Shown: positions 23,601-35,250, counted from the stretch's first letter. The stretch: DNA of 64,000 nt from Pristionchus mayeri (GCA_036245805.1 BTRK01000006.1:48911257-48975256), one strand, 5' to 3'. The notes: generated by a model not told the origin, from the letters alone. A program made the numbers and translations.

Positions 23601-26513
23601 AGTTAGGCTTATATTCATCATCAGAAACACATTCGTCGATGACAACAGCTTGTTCGTCGAGACCAGGTAACTGAATAAATATAATTTCAAATAATATACA
23701 ACGTATACTCGGTAATACCTCTTCTTCGCAATCACTTTCATCTTCAGACACTTCTCCTCCTTCTTCGCGTATATATGTTTTCCACTTTGCACGCGCTAAC
23801 TCGTAGTCAATGTATCCAGATTCATTGTCCATTTCATCGTCACGCAACTCGAATGGGAATGGATTCAAATCGGCGTGCGTCTCCATATCGGTCTGTTGTA
23901 GTTGAAGTGGCATTTCTCGTGCTATCTTGTCGTGCACATCTTCTTGTCCGTTTGAAATATTGACTTGACCAGGCAATTGTCGACCGTTGAGATAATTCTC
24001 CTTGAGTTTGTATACTCGCATGAATCCAGGATTTTCGTATAGGAATATAATGGGATATTCACATGGATCATTTAGGGCATTATAGAAGCCAATAGTCTCC
24101 AGTCTTCCACCAAATTGACGATGCTTGATGATCAGCTTCATCTTGCCAGGTCCTCCGTCAGGTTCCGTAGAGTAGACAGCGGACTGCATCTGCTGCTTAG
24201 GCTGCGAATAGCAGCCACGATGAGTCTGTCCGCTGTAGTTGACTTCCTCTGGAGTACGTAGGACCAGGAACACGTTCTTGATCGGCTCATTAGACTTGGC
24301 TTGCTCCGTGAAAATCTCGAAAGCACATTTATACTGCTGGACCAGGTGATTGTTTTCTTCGAGGATCGTATGAAGGTTGCGAAGAATGTTGGGCTTGAGT
24401 GAGCTTCCAGTGACCGGATTATCAAGACGAAACTTTGTGGCTTCGTTCACATCATACTTATAGAGCTGATGCCCAAGTGGGATTGTTTTACCATTAGGCA
24501 AACTTGTCCCGGCCACCATGAACTGCATCCCACCGTTAACCTAAAACAATTTTGCCTGGCTTTAATGCGACCCTTTTTGGCTTTTATGGTTCATCACTTA
24601 TGAAGAAGGTAAATCAACCAATTTAAAACTAACTCTCATGAACGGGTGTCCTCGAAGAGACATATCTCGTTGGTAGCTGATTGCTCCCATGGCGAAAGCA
24701 CCATTATACTTTACAATGTTCTAAAATGAAAAAATAGATAATAACTTAACCAATAATATACCTCTCGGAAGTGCTTACTCTTTGGTCTTCTTCCAGCTAT
24801 TAACTCCCGGATATATGGGTGTTGATCGACTGGTGGAGGGATCTGGATATTTCCTCCTCCACAGCAGTTATTGACATTGAATGTTATGGCGTCGCAATGC
24901 TCGCAAGTCTATCAGACAACATATTAGAAAAAACTAAAAACTAATGAATGATTTCACCTTAATATCGAACAGCCTAAGCTGTTTGGGTATCGCATTTTCC
25001 GTTATAGTGAAGTCCTTCTTCTCGGGAGGCATAATATGAGACTTTCTCTTATTCAGAGTTCGCCATTTCTTGTTATTCCTATATTTAAATATAAATTAAA
25101 CTCAAAGCGTAAATTCGCTTACTCGTCGGTTGCGTCCAGGCCAGCCCTCTTAGCACGCCATATAGCTCGATCCCGTTCTTCGATCTCTTTTTCTGCATAA
25201 TTTTCAATGAAATATGAGAGAATGTATTAATTTAAATTTTGCGCACCTTCTATCGATAAGTTTTGACCAGGCACAGAGACATTCATCAATTCCTCGTCGT
25301 CCTATAAAGGTAAAATTAATGTAGCAGAAAATAACTTTAGCAAACCGTTGTATCATCATGCCTTAAATACTCATTATAAATCGATGGCTGCGGTTTCCGT
25401 TTGTTTCTTCTCGCATCGAACTCCTGCAGCATCTCGTTTTGTTTACAGAATACTCCACTTCGCTTCTTGGGTGTAACAGGTTCAGGACCAGCATTTTCAT
25501 GCGATATCTTCTTGAGAGGACCGGGACAAGCAACTGTATTAATATCGATAGACAATCAATAAATATGGCTAATTACCTCACCTTTATCGATTTTCCTTCC
25601 TTGGCTGTTGATGAGGTTTGAATTCAATCCTTGAGCCAGTGATGTAGAGGGTGTCTCAGTTTTCAGTGCCGACGTGGAAGCTTGAGATGAAGATCCGTTA
25701 TTGACCAGGCAAGTGGGGGTAGATGGAGGATTCTTAAATAAAGTCTAAACTGTTAAATAAAAGTAAGAAATATTTAAATTTCGATAAGTGATAAAAGCAA
25801 AATACTCTTACCTTATTGCCTTTTTTAGCGCGAGATCGTTTTTTCCGAATTCTCCCTTGTTCTCGGTTCTTCATTGTCTTCTCAGCTTGTTTCAGTGTTT
25901 CCTCATTTGCCATATCGATTGATTGCGCGCTCGACTGGGAACAACTTCGCATTGACCTTGATGGTGAAATGCTCGAGTCCAGGCCACCTGGGATTTTACA
26001 TTGATATAAATGCCATCCTGTTGGAATATTTTTTAAAAAAGTAACAAAAGTAGATCACATACCTTCACGCATTTTCTTCTTTTCGTAGCTACGCTTATTA
26101 TATTTCTTTCTCTTGTCCTTTTTGAGTTGTTCCTTCGCGTCTATCACGCGTTGACCTATACGTTCACATTTAAATAATCAGAAATGTTGCAAAAAAATTT
26201 ATTGGGGAACATTCCCGCCTTGCTCACCAGGGCAGTCATCTGCCATCGATACCTCCAATTTGGCTAACTTCTTATTCTTTTCCTTCTCGCGTGCCCTTCG
26301 ATTGTACTCCTTCTTCTTGTCTTTCTTTCTTTGCTCACTGGACGTTACTGTAAGAAAAGTATTAGTATGTGCGTATTATTATACAGCCTTACCTTGGTTA
26401 ACATCTTCTTGCATTGAATCATCATTGGTTGTTTGCGTATTGACCAGATCAGAGCGTTGCGATGGACCGGGACACTCCAATTCAATGTCCATTCCGTCGC
26501 TATGATCACCCAT
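17657..26513 (-). CDS. Helitron RepHel transposase (rolling-circle replication initiator plus PIF1-like helicase)
   Basis: A spliced gene with introns of about 40-60 bp. The likely start is MGDHSDGMDIELE at 26,513. The N-terminal part is basic and coiled (KKDKKKEYNRRAREKEKNKK). A Helitron_like_N region follows at about 25.0-24.0 kb (CEHCDAI ... CCGGGNIQIPPP ... YNGAFAMGAISYQ). The Rep domain has CGKPDLFITMTGDPTWDE, the HUH-type motif KRGMPHMHLLVTL (about 21,943-21,984) and the Tyr motif NVVKYVYKCVYK (about 21,302-21,337). The helicase has Walker A GGGGCGKTYVY (about 19,808-19,845), Walker B VFIIDEATMASR (about 19,440-19,475), NMRAEKDP, and a late motif AQGQTFDRVGIIL ... LYVALSRARE. Its role is to nick and transfer one strand and unwind the element. 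No disabling lesion was found by eye, so it may be intact. The last exon, ending at 17,657, is hydrophobic and uncertain. Confidence 0.85.
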
Positions 26514-26924
26514 CGGAAAATTAAATACTTGAATTGTAGCCAAAAGGAAATGTAAACTAAAAGTACGTGCTCATTAAACATCACAGAAAATGACACAGTC
26601 TAATAAGAGCGACATATTTTTACTTAGAAAATATTTCAAGCACATCTTTTCAATGAGTAACCTTTGCCGCCGACGATTCCGACTTCCGGAAGCTGCTTGG
26701 ATGACCGGGCCACTTTCTAATCGTACTCTTCAAGTTGCAAGTTAAAATTAATAATTGAAGATATCTTTCGGCATGCAGTCGGAACTTGCAATTCATATTC
26801 ACGCACAAGAGAAGTAATTTGACTGAGACGACACGAGCAATAAATACGGAAAAAATATGGTATGAGAAATAAATCGATTAAAAATTACGAGAAAAATCGT
26901 TTTTTAAAGAGCAGAAGAAAAATC

Positions 26925-27605
26925 AAGAAAAATCGATAAAAACAGCGCGATATAAGTATTTCGAAACTCGTTGGAACACATTTTGTGTTGAAGTCGCGAT
27001 CCTAAACCGCGACGTGTTCAATGGAGCAAGCATTTGTCATCCTTGTGATAAACTATTAGCGAAGAAAAATCGATAAAACAGCGTGGCACAAGTATTTCAA
27101 AACTCGTTGGAACACGTTTTGTGTTGAAGTCGCGACCCTAAACCGCGACGCGCTCAATGGAGCGAGCATTTGTCATCCTTGTGATAAACTATTAGCGAAG
27201 AAAAATCGATAAAACAGCGCGGCACAAGTATTTCGAAACTCGTTGGAACACGTTTTGTGTTGAAGTCGCGACCCTAAACCGCGACGCGTTCAATGGAGCA
27301 AGCATTTGTCATCCTTGTAATAAACTATTAGCGAAGAAAAATCGATAAAACAGCGCGGCACAAGTATTTCGAAACTCGTTGGAACACGTTTTGTGTTGAA
27401 GTCGCGACCCTAAACCGCGACGCGTTCAATGGAGCAAGCATTTGTCATCCTTGTAATAAACTATTAGCGAAGAAAAATCGATAAAACAGTGCGGCACAAG
27501 TATTTCGAAACTCGTTGGAACACGTTTTGTTTTGAAGTCGCGACCATAAACCGCGACGCGTTCAATGGAGCAAGCATTTGTCAACGTTGTAATAAACTCG
27601 TCTTG
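26925..27605. repeat. 136-bp tandem repeat, five copies, in the Helitron 5' region
   Basis: Copies begin near 26,925 and at 27,061, 27,197, 27,333 and 27,469, each with GAAGAAAAATCGATAAAA. The unit includes a small inverted repeat, TCGCGACCCTAAACCGCGA. The middle copies are nearly identical and the outer ones more diverged. The array lies upstream of the RepHel start. Confidence 0.9.
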
Positions 27606-27963
27606 GCTTCTAATTCCAACTCGTTTTTCACCTTCTTAGGCGTCACTAAAATACACATTAAGTGTGGCAAATTTCACACGCAAATTTCCGCAACCACAGA
27701 ACAAAAACATGGAACAATACATTTTACTCCCCACTGGTGTCAAACTCTTTTCCACACTCGCCCTTAGCATCCCCAAGGCAGGAGCATTTCAGTTCGACCG
27801 AAATCAGTCGGCCGATTGCTCGCGCCCCTCCCCTCGAACGCGTTCTGACACGTTTCTACCCTCTCTCACTCTCTCTCATTCCCTCCCACTTTCTCATCCT
27901 TCTCATTGGAGTCCGAGCGCGCGCTCGCCTCTTAGCTTACTTCTCATAGAGCTCCCGTAGTCT

Positions 27964-28036
27964 GATCTCATGGCGCAGTGGGTTGCGCGTTTGACTCTCG
28001 CTCGAAAGGTCGCGGGTTCGAGTCCCGAAGTCGACG
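27964..28036 (+). other. tRNA-derived sequence at the Helitron 5' end
   Basis: The A box TGGCGCAGTGGG and B box GGTTCGAGTCC are well conserved. The D stem (GCGC/GCGC) and anticodon stem (TTTGA/TCGAA) pair, with loop CTCTCGC and a formal CTC anticodon. The acceptor arm does not pair beyond a few positions, so I do not call a functional tRNA. Internal pol III promoter boxes may still be active, as in a SINE head. Confidence 0.55.
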
Positions 28037-28137
28037 GATGTTTTGCCCGATTTCGGATTAGGTTCAGAATTACTCGCGATTCAGTACTAAAGCGTGACGC
28101 GGAATAATTCAAGAGTTGAGTGTATTAGAGAAAGGAA

Positions 28138-28330
28138 TTGGTTTCGGAGTTATGAAGAAAAAACGAAAAATAGGGCGAAAATGATGACGTGCAGCCCGGC
28201 TGCACCAGTCAGATTGTTGGAAAATGAAGTGCACAATGATGATTAGCATCCTCTGGAACCCCTCCCCACAAGTTTTTGAAATTGCACTGTTCCAGACAGT
28301 TTCCCATTCTTAGGCGACCAGCCTCATATA
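28138..28330. mobile_element. Outer right arm of hairpin element K
   Basis: This is the reverse complement of 14,736-14,935, with GACGTGCAGCCCGGCTGCACCA and CGACCAGCCTCATATAG blocks in mirrored order. The Helitron displaced it by 11.7 kb from the rest of the arm. Confidence 0.75.
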
Positions 28331-29960
28331 GGAAACGAGAAGAGTGATCAAGCGAAAGTGAGGGAGTGATTTGACATGAAAGAGACCGCAAAACATAAAA
28401 ACATGTCCATGCATGGAATTCCCATATCTTTCCTCGAATTCCCATGCATTTTCTCTCTGAAATCCAACAGTACAATGAAGCCCCGCTTTATAAACCTTCT
28501 ATTTTTAAGCAACATTTCAAAATTCGGAAGGCTATACGTTAGGATGCTGAAATATTTGCAAGCATAAGCATGAATATTTCTCTCACAATTTTTAATGCGA
28601 AATCTGAACGATATGGCGAAATATCTCGCGTGTTGATCTCAGAAACATCTTACCAATCAATTAGGCTGTTCTTCAACTGCAGCGAGTAGGTGCTCATCCG
28701 AGTAATTGTGAGTAAATCGAAAGTGAGAGGTTGCAAAACGAAGTTGCACCTTAGTAATCGAAGAAAGTGAATTGCCAAAAATTTTCATCCACTGACTCGT
28801 GATACACGTGTTACATTAACCTCTCCCTTGTGTTTCCTCGAAATCCTACTTAGGCTCAGGAAAGCACTTGCGAATCACTTTTACACGATTCGCAGTAATG
28901 CTGCTGGTGAATACTTAGTAGGACGTGCTAGGCTTTGTATTTTTGAATTTCACAAAGGCTGAGGTACAACGATTCCATATTTACAATTACTAGTGATATT
29001 GAGCCAATTGTAAAACCCGACTTTGCGTGCCCATATATTCCAAAAATTATGAAATCGATGTTGCAAAACAATCACATGGCAATAATGGCACAATCTCGGT
29101 CGACCACCGGGAGACACTCGTGTGTGATTCGAGATTACATTTTATTCAAGCTTCACACTACTCACACACGAAAACATCCCCATAGAGTGAAATATTCATA
29201 ATATCAATTGTCCGCACCCTGTCGAGATAGAGTTTTATAAAAACTCTACTAGCTAATCGAGACCCATATTTTTCGAAATTTTACGTCTAGTGTATTCTAA
29301 CACTATAATGCTAGTCGAATCTGGCACAACGTTTTTGAAAATATTCCCGCACACCTCCACTGACTCGTGATACACGTGATAAATTATATCGGTAGTACAC
29401 CGAATTTTATTTTTTTTTGAGAAATTTCGTTTGATAAGTTATATTTTCAGAAAAAAATAATTAGAAAACAATTTCAGAAAACTTAATTTGAGAATTTTTT
29501 CCAAAAAAGTCAGTTTGCGAAAACGTTTTTGCGAATGTTGTCCAATTTAAGAAATATTTTGCCGGAAATTGCTATGATTGAAAGCCGGGAAATGGTACTG
29601 CGCATTAAAACTTGGCACTGTTTATATTGATTTCATGTTTAATGGATGATCACGACAATACTATAACTAAAATAACCAAGAATAAACCAAGAATAAAAAT
29701 AATAATTTAACACTATATTGTAGCGCTAAATGGGCGAATTATAATATTTTGGCGGTTACGGTTATATTACGTTACGTTATGTTATTACGTTATGTTACGG
29801 TTTGGCGGTTATATTTAACTGCTGAAACAAGATTTCTTGAATTGGACTTCTGAAAAAGGAAATTACGAACGAAATTAGTTTTTACAGTTTATTTCCTTAT
29901 AAATTTGTCTTTCATAACTTTTTTTTCTTAACCTTTTCAAAAAATTGGATTTCTGAAAAA
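28331..29960. other. No gene; scattered family H fragments
   Basis: TGACTCGTGATACACGTG occurs at 28,793-28,810 and 29,361-29,378, the second preceded by CCCGCACACCTCCAC as in other family H ends. A run of TTACGTTATG-type repeats lies at 29,755-29,815. No coding sequence is recognised. Confidence 0.5.
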
Positions 29961-29966
29961 AAATAA

Positions 29967-31571
29967 TAGGTTGTCCAGAAAGTCTTTATGTATTTTTCAA
30001 AACTTTATTTCTTGGGGAAGGGAAAACATAAGTTCAATGATACTTGTCCTCATTATTGGCAATATGTGCCCAACGTACCTGCAATATATGGATCCCTTCT
30101 ATTTAGAACCCGCCTGGGCGTGAATCAAAGTATTGCTTGAGAGCATACTCGAGACTTCCACGGTAATTGAACGACCTGTCTCTAAGAACATAGGCAAGGT
30201 CTGCGAAAGACCACTACGGGGGGTGAGGGAGAACCATCCAGCCATATCCAGCCAATTCCTGATTCACTTAATTGGAGAGCTGGGGACGGGGGTCATTTTG
30301 ATGATTATACACTTTCTTATCATTTTGCCTTGAGCGATCGACCTCCAACTTCAAGTTATGTATTAGGGTGTTCCAAAAGTCCTTGCACAAATTTTGTAAT
30401 ATTTTTCTCTTTTGAACTACTACAATGCGCAGTAACAAATATTGTTTTGTATGTATTGCATGTACACGTATTATATTTTATTACGCTATCAGATCGTGGA
30501 AACACTACCCCATTAAGTTGCAAAATGCTAAAATGTTGATTTTCGGTCATTTTGTAAAATAAATTCAATTTGAGGTTGCTTCGAGAGACCGAGATGGAAA
30601 TCCAAGAAGGGCAACTACTTTGCCCTTCAAATACAAAATGTCGAACATGATCTACATGACCTACGTCTTAAGATATACAAAACTTTCACCTCTCATGATT
30701 TTTCTGGAAGTCGATTTTCGAAATTTTCGATTTTGCATGCTTCGTTGTATGCATATTTCATTGAACAAATTATTAGTATTAGTTTCATTCTATTACCAAT
30801 TTATTATACCCATGATTGACTGGAAATTCGAAACTTTTTAAAAAAAATGCGTGGGAAATTACGATTTTTATCATGATTAAGCAATGCAATTAGAAAGATC
30901 GGGATGACGCGCAATTAGCGTACAGCGTATTCCCAATTCACAAGAGACCATCAACTGGCTTATATATCGTTATAGCAGAGAAATTTCGATAGGATGATTT
31001 TGATGAGGTCAATATTTTTTTTCGTTATTTTGGCTATTGTGCAAGGATTGCAAAACCTAAAGTGTGGATACGTAAGATCGGTGGATGGCATATCCAGCGC
31101 CGCTTAGTAGTACCTCACAATTTTGATGGCATATGAAAAAATATTTTTCAAAAAAGTAGTGCAAGGACTTTTGGAACACCCCAATAGTTTTGTGACGTAT
31201 TTGACCCTGTGAGTGCCATGCTCACAGGAAGCAGCTCCGAGTAGATCACTCCATCCACTCCCCACCACATTACCAGCATAGTTTGGGGACGCCCTGCGGG
31301 GTCTCTCCTTCTCCAACCAATAGGGCTCTGATGTGGTTGTTATCGTAGAGGACCCACTTCTTATTCTCCGTTATGAGCCGTGCCAGCCATCGATCCCCGC
31401 CTCGGAGAATGAGGAAAGTAATGGAATCATCGACTCGACGGTCTCGACTGACTTGGCTCAGATTATGGGATAAGAATCGACCGATAAATTTCCTCAATTC
31501 GAAAGATATCAAGCTTTCTCTGACAGTACTGTTGAAACAAATCCATACACAAAGACATTCCGGACAACCTG
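29967..31571 (-). mobile_element. Decayed mariner-type transposon, copy 1
   Basis: The ends TAGGTTGTCCAGAAAGTC and its imperfect complement at about 31,553-31,571 (GGACAACCTGA) bound the element. A minus-strand frame (31,270-31,512) has RDRRVDDSITFLILR and LITENKKWVLYDNN, the region of the first catalytic Asp in mariner transposases; here ENKKW replaces the usual DEKW. GNVVGSGWSDLLGAASC follows. The rest is lost and a MITE (30,362-31,187) is inserted. Confidence 0.7.
30362..31187. mobile_element. MITE inserted in mariner copy 1
   Basis: Inverted ends TTAGGGTGTTCCAAAAGTCC and its complement bound about 825 bp without a transposase. The ends and TA context suggest a Tc1/mariner-mobilised element. 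Confidence 0.7.
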
Positions 31572-31575
31572 ATAT

Positions 31576-31800
31576 TATAATTAATCATGTAGTCCCTTTA
31601 TGCTAATGAAGATTGGAAAGTTATATTCTCTTATGAGAAGAAACGTGTTTAAATTAAGAGACCGGATCGGTAAGATTGGACCACCCCCCGGACCTGTTTC
31701 CTTAGCAATGAATTCCAGCCGCCCACGCTTTGTGTATGTGTACCCCTTGGCACCATGTGCTACAAATGATCCATGAATTCCTGCTCCCTCTTCCACAGAG
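31576..31800 (+). pseudogene. Possible Tc1-type transposase scrap
   Basis: The plus strand reads DWKVIFSYEKKRV and then RPDR, resembling the 'WxKVIFSDEKKFNLxGPDG' block around the second catalytic Asp of Tc1-type transposases. Stops and frameshifts follow. Only this one motif supports the call. Confidence 0.4.
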
Positions 31801-32039
31801 GGAAAAACTCGATCAGAAATGACGAAAATCGAAATTGCATAGATTCTTAGTGCGACAAGCTGGACTCAAAATTAATTCGGCATTGTACTAAGCATCACCA
31901 TTAAGTAAAATTTAACCATCCAAATGGAATCGCACTCTTGTGCTAATCAGATTTAATGGTCCAATTTTTCGGTTTCCGGGACTCCAAATTTGAATTTTGA
32001 GAGACCGACAGTTCTATTTACGCTTATAAGGTAGCCCGA

Positions 32040-32700
32040 TGAATTCTACGCAGGAAGTGTTCAAAGTTGTACTCGCAAACTTTGTTTGAAATGCGCTTCT
32101 GTGCCTCGGAGAATGACGAGAGCAATGGAATCATCGACTAGATGGTCACGGCTGGCTTGGCTCAGATCCTGGGATATGAATCAGCCGATAAATTTCCTCA
32201 TTCCAAGAGATCTCAAGCTTTCTTTGACAGTGCTATGGTGGGCTCGAAGTGTGATGACCATTTCACGGACAGTTTGAAATGGGCCTGTTTCCACCCCTTT
32301 CTTCAACGTTTCCAAATCCAACACACCAGGTCTTTTAGATCGACCTGATGATTGAGGGAAAATCCGTCTTCTTCTAAGAGATGGAACCAATTCCTTATGG
32401 TGTTGTAGAGGGGACATGTGTGTCATAACATTCTTCTGTAGGGTTCTCCGAATCCTTCACTGTGGTGTAGGATAAAGAGAGGTAAAGTAGAACATGGCGG
32501 ATGTGGATGGTACTACGAGCATACATCGTTACTCTACTAGAGCATGGCTGAAGGGAAAGGAATGGGGAGTTGTTAACTATAAAAACCCTTCACTGATTGT
32601 TATTCACTAGGAGCAAGGGAACGCCAAAGTACACTTGCGACGAGCAGTGTTAAGACAAATCCAGTGACAAAGACTTTCCGACCAACCTGATACATACTGC
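32040..32700 (-). pseudogene. Decayed mariner transposase, copy 2
   Basis: A minus-strand frame (32,181-32,426) reads GRSKRPGVLDLETLKK, then GPFQTVREMVITL and HHSTVKESLRSLGMRKFIG. This is the second helix-turn-helix of mariner transposases. It is followed by DHLVDDSIALVILRG. An end like that of copy 1 (AAGACTTTCCGACCAACCTGA) lies at about 32,672-32,692. The catalytic domain is missing. Confidence 0.7.
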
Positions 32701-33200
32701 CATGAGTGAGGTGGGTAAGTATGGGATCGATCCGTGGTCTTCAAGATACTTTTTTCCTTGCCTCAATTCGTGAAAATACGATTTTCGAATGAAAATTTTG
32801 GTGAGACAGCCATTGAAATCGACCTGATTTAGTAATTTTTCATCGGTTCTAATTTATTGAAATGAAAAACTGCAGATCAAAATCGAATTTCGACAAGTTT
32901 TTAAAAATCACCATGTGTTGCCTCGCGATCGACCATATTTGGCTATTATAAACTCAGCATATTTCATCCGATCTCCAAGAACGCAACGATATGTTTGTAG
33001 TAGGTTCCGCCAGGTGCACAAATATCGCTTTATGGAAATTAATATTGCACCGAGCAGAAAGAGAGAATAGGAGAAAAATTTGCTATTGCTCTTTATCGCT
33101 TGGTCGCTCTGTTAAGAAATGCACGAAGTAGTTTGCGGTAGTGTATCAAAGAAAATTTGTTCGGCTATATTTATCTTTTTTTTCCCAGATAATGATATTA

Positions 33201-34129
33201 TTAGGTTGATGCAAAAGTCTGGCGGATTTTTCTGTCCGTACTTACTTTGAACTGTCATAATTCTCTCGTCCCAAATCACAATGACTAACAAACATTGCAG
33301 TGTTTAGAGGTATGCTTGTACTTTACATGCACACTTTTCAATCAATCAGATATCGCAATCAACGCAAGAAATTATCATAAACCCAATTGGAATTGATGCT
33401 CAAAATTTTGCATTAAATGTATTTTACTGGATATATGTTGGCAAAATTCAAGAAAACTGCCCATACTGATGTCTGAGAAGTATTACGTATACCCTTTCAG
33501 AAAATATGTTTCAACTGTGCATCGATTAAGTTTGGACCTAATTACATGCTATTAAAAATATACTGTCGACGATAAAAATATACTGTCGACGGCTACATAA
33601 AACTTTTTCGGATTTTGTTCTTCGATTTTGTTATACAATCATACAGGCTTCACTATGCGCTATATTCACAAACCAAGAGGCTTTATTATCTGAAAAAATG
33701 TTTGGCGCCTGCACCTTTCTCGTTTCAGAAAATTTCAATTTCTAATTTTCCAAAAATATGCGAAATCAACATAAACAATGCAATATGTAGTCATTTACAG
33801 ATCAATGAATTTTTCAAAAGGATGTAACTTCCATGTAAAAACTATGTATAGGGTAAAGATGGGAGCTTCATATAACCACCAGAAATTGAGCATTCATGCT
33901 TCAGAGGAAACAGAATAATGAGAAATGTGTCGTTTTCGATGGATACATTTTTGTAATTTTAACTTTGTCCTGCTCTCGCCTCTCTGATTCGACAATTCTG
34001 ATAGGGTGCGCATATGAAAGAGTATGCAAGGCCTCATTAGTAATTAATATACGGTAGGACATTGGCCAAACTGAAAGGAAGATGGAAGGCAAAATATCAA
34101 AAAACCGCAAGACTTTTGCATCAACCTAA
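33201..34129. mobile_element. Mariner-type MITE with TTAGGTTGATGCAAAAGT ends
   Basis: TTAGGTTGATGCAAAAGTCT at the left and its near-complement ACTTTTGCATCAACCTAA at the right are flanked by TA. These ends resemble those of cecropia/Hsmar1-type mariners. The 929-bp interior has no transposase. A duplicated AAAATATACTGTCGACG occurs near 33,555-33,590. Confidence 0.8.
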
Positions 34130-34246
34130 TATTAATCACATTTGAATCAGAGAACAGCACTAACCGCGGCGCGCGCAATCGTCTGGCATGCTTCGAATTC
34201 TCCCGGCGCTTCCTCATATCTTTGGCAGTTTTAAGAGGTTTTCCTG

Positions 34247-34500
34247 CCTTTAAAGGAGGAACAAAGTCAAAATTCAATTTTTGAAGATTCGATATGCTCG
34301 GCCTAGATCTCCACAACAATCTGAAGCTCCAAAAGTTTCGCATTGATATCTCCATTCCGAACAGAGCTATAGGTAGTTGGCGCGAGCCATATCTGGGAAA
34401 TCTCGGGCAACGAGCGAGAGAGCACATGATTTGAAGAGAGTTCTCCTATAATTGAAATTTATTTCAACCGGGCGCGCGTTTGCTTTGACTCCTCCTTTAT
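34247..34500. mobile_element. Short MITE M with AAAGGAGGA ends
   Basis: Ends AAAGGAGGAACAAAGTC and TTTGACTCCTCCTTT are inverted. A diverged copy in the same orientation lies at about 39,720-39,958 and is mirrored at about 53,888-54,125 inside the palindrome. Confidence 0.6.
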
Positions 34501-34928
34501 TCATTGCCGAACATATCAAATCTTCACAAAAGCGCAATGTATGAAGCCTTTCCATGTATGATGTAATACATTCTTCATCAATTCATGCTTCCGAGCAATC
34601 AGTAGCGTATCGTATGAATTCAAGATAGAATGCCCGGAAACTTATGGGACACCGGAAGCTTATGGGACCCGGAAGTTCTGTAAAGGAAGAATTAGTCGGC
34701 TCGTCAAAATATGTCATTGCCTTAGGCATGAATCTTCATCAAATCGTGCAATTTGCCTTGATTATAGGTTGTACCAGGAAGTAAGGAAAGCACTGAGCAA
34801 AGTGGGTGCACAAGATATTGGATATCAATTTAGGCCCTTCTTTCCTTCTTCACCTTAGGGATAATGTCTCCGAGCAATCTAACTCTGCTCAGAAACGAAG
34901 TACCCCTGCTCACGTGAGTGTATTCATT

Positions 34929-35037
34929 AGAGTTCGAGAAGCGATACCTCGCTCTCTTCATTCTACACACTCTCTAGGCCGGTCGATAGGCGAGAGAGTG
35001 GGTAGAATGAAGAGAGCGTGGTCATTTCTCGAACTCT
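34929..35037. repeat. 109-bp stem-loop
   Basis: AGAGTTCGAGAA at 34,929 pairs with TTCTCGAACTCT at 35,037. The stem continues through GCTCTCTTCATTCTAC and CTCTC with only a few mismatches, leaving a loop of about 10 bases. It could be a tiny MITE or a small-RNA precursor; there is no expression evidence. Confidence 0.65.
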
Positions 35038-35250
35038 AGTATTCATGGTTCTTTCTTGGCTATCAGAATCTTTTGCATTTAGGTACGTTCGCACTACGGA
35101 AGTTTTGAATTTTCTTTTGTTCTGCCTAACCATCACAATCATACACGTGAGTTTTTTTAAATCCCCGCTCTTTTCAGTCAAGTGTTGAATGATATGACAT
35201 CAATTTCGTAAGAATCAAGCAAACTCATGAAGGCGTTGGCACGTAAGAAA

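Larger units (their letters stand above)
16425..28137 (-). mobile_element. Helitron, 11.7 kb, minus strand
   Basis: The 3' end is CTAG at 16,428-16,425 (minus) followed by host T. The 5' end lies at 28,137, starts TTCCTTTCTCTAATAC and is preceded by host A. Fusing the flanks across the insert gives GAAACCAATCAAGTAATTG, identical to the intact left arm of hairpin K at 14,928-14,946. So insertion was between A and T without target duplication, as Helitrons do. Contents in 5' to 3' order: a tRNA-like segment, five 136-bp tandem repeats, the RepHel gene, and 100-bp subterminal repeats. I do not see the usual GC-rich 3' hairpin before CTAG, and the 5' terminus lacks a leading TC. Confidence 0.88.

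Noticed and set aside
27964..28036. Functional tRNA-Glu (CTC)
   Set aside because: The acceptor stem does not pair and the T-stem has a mismatch; better read as tRNA-derived.
27903..28112. Minus-strand frame with SGLEPATFRA
   Set aside because: This peptide comes from translating the complement of a tRNA B-box region and is a known annotation artefact pattern.
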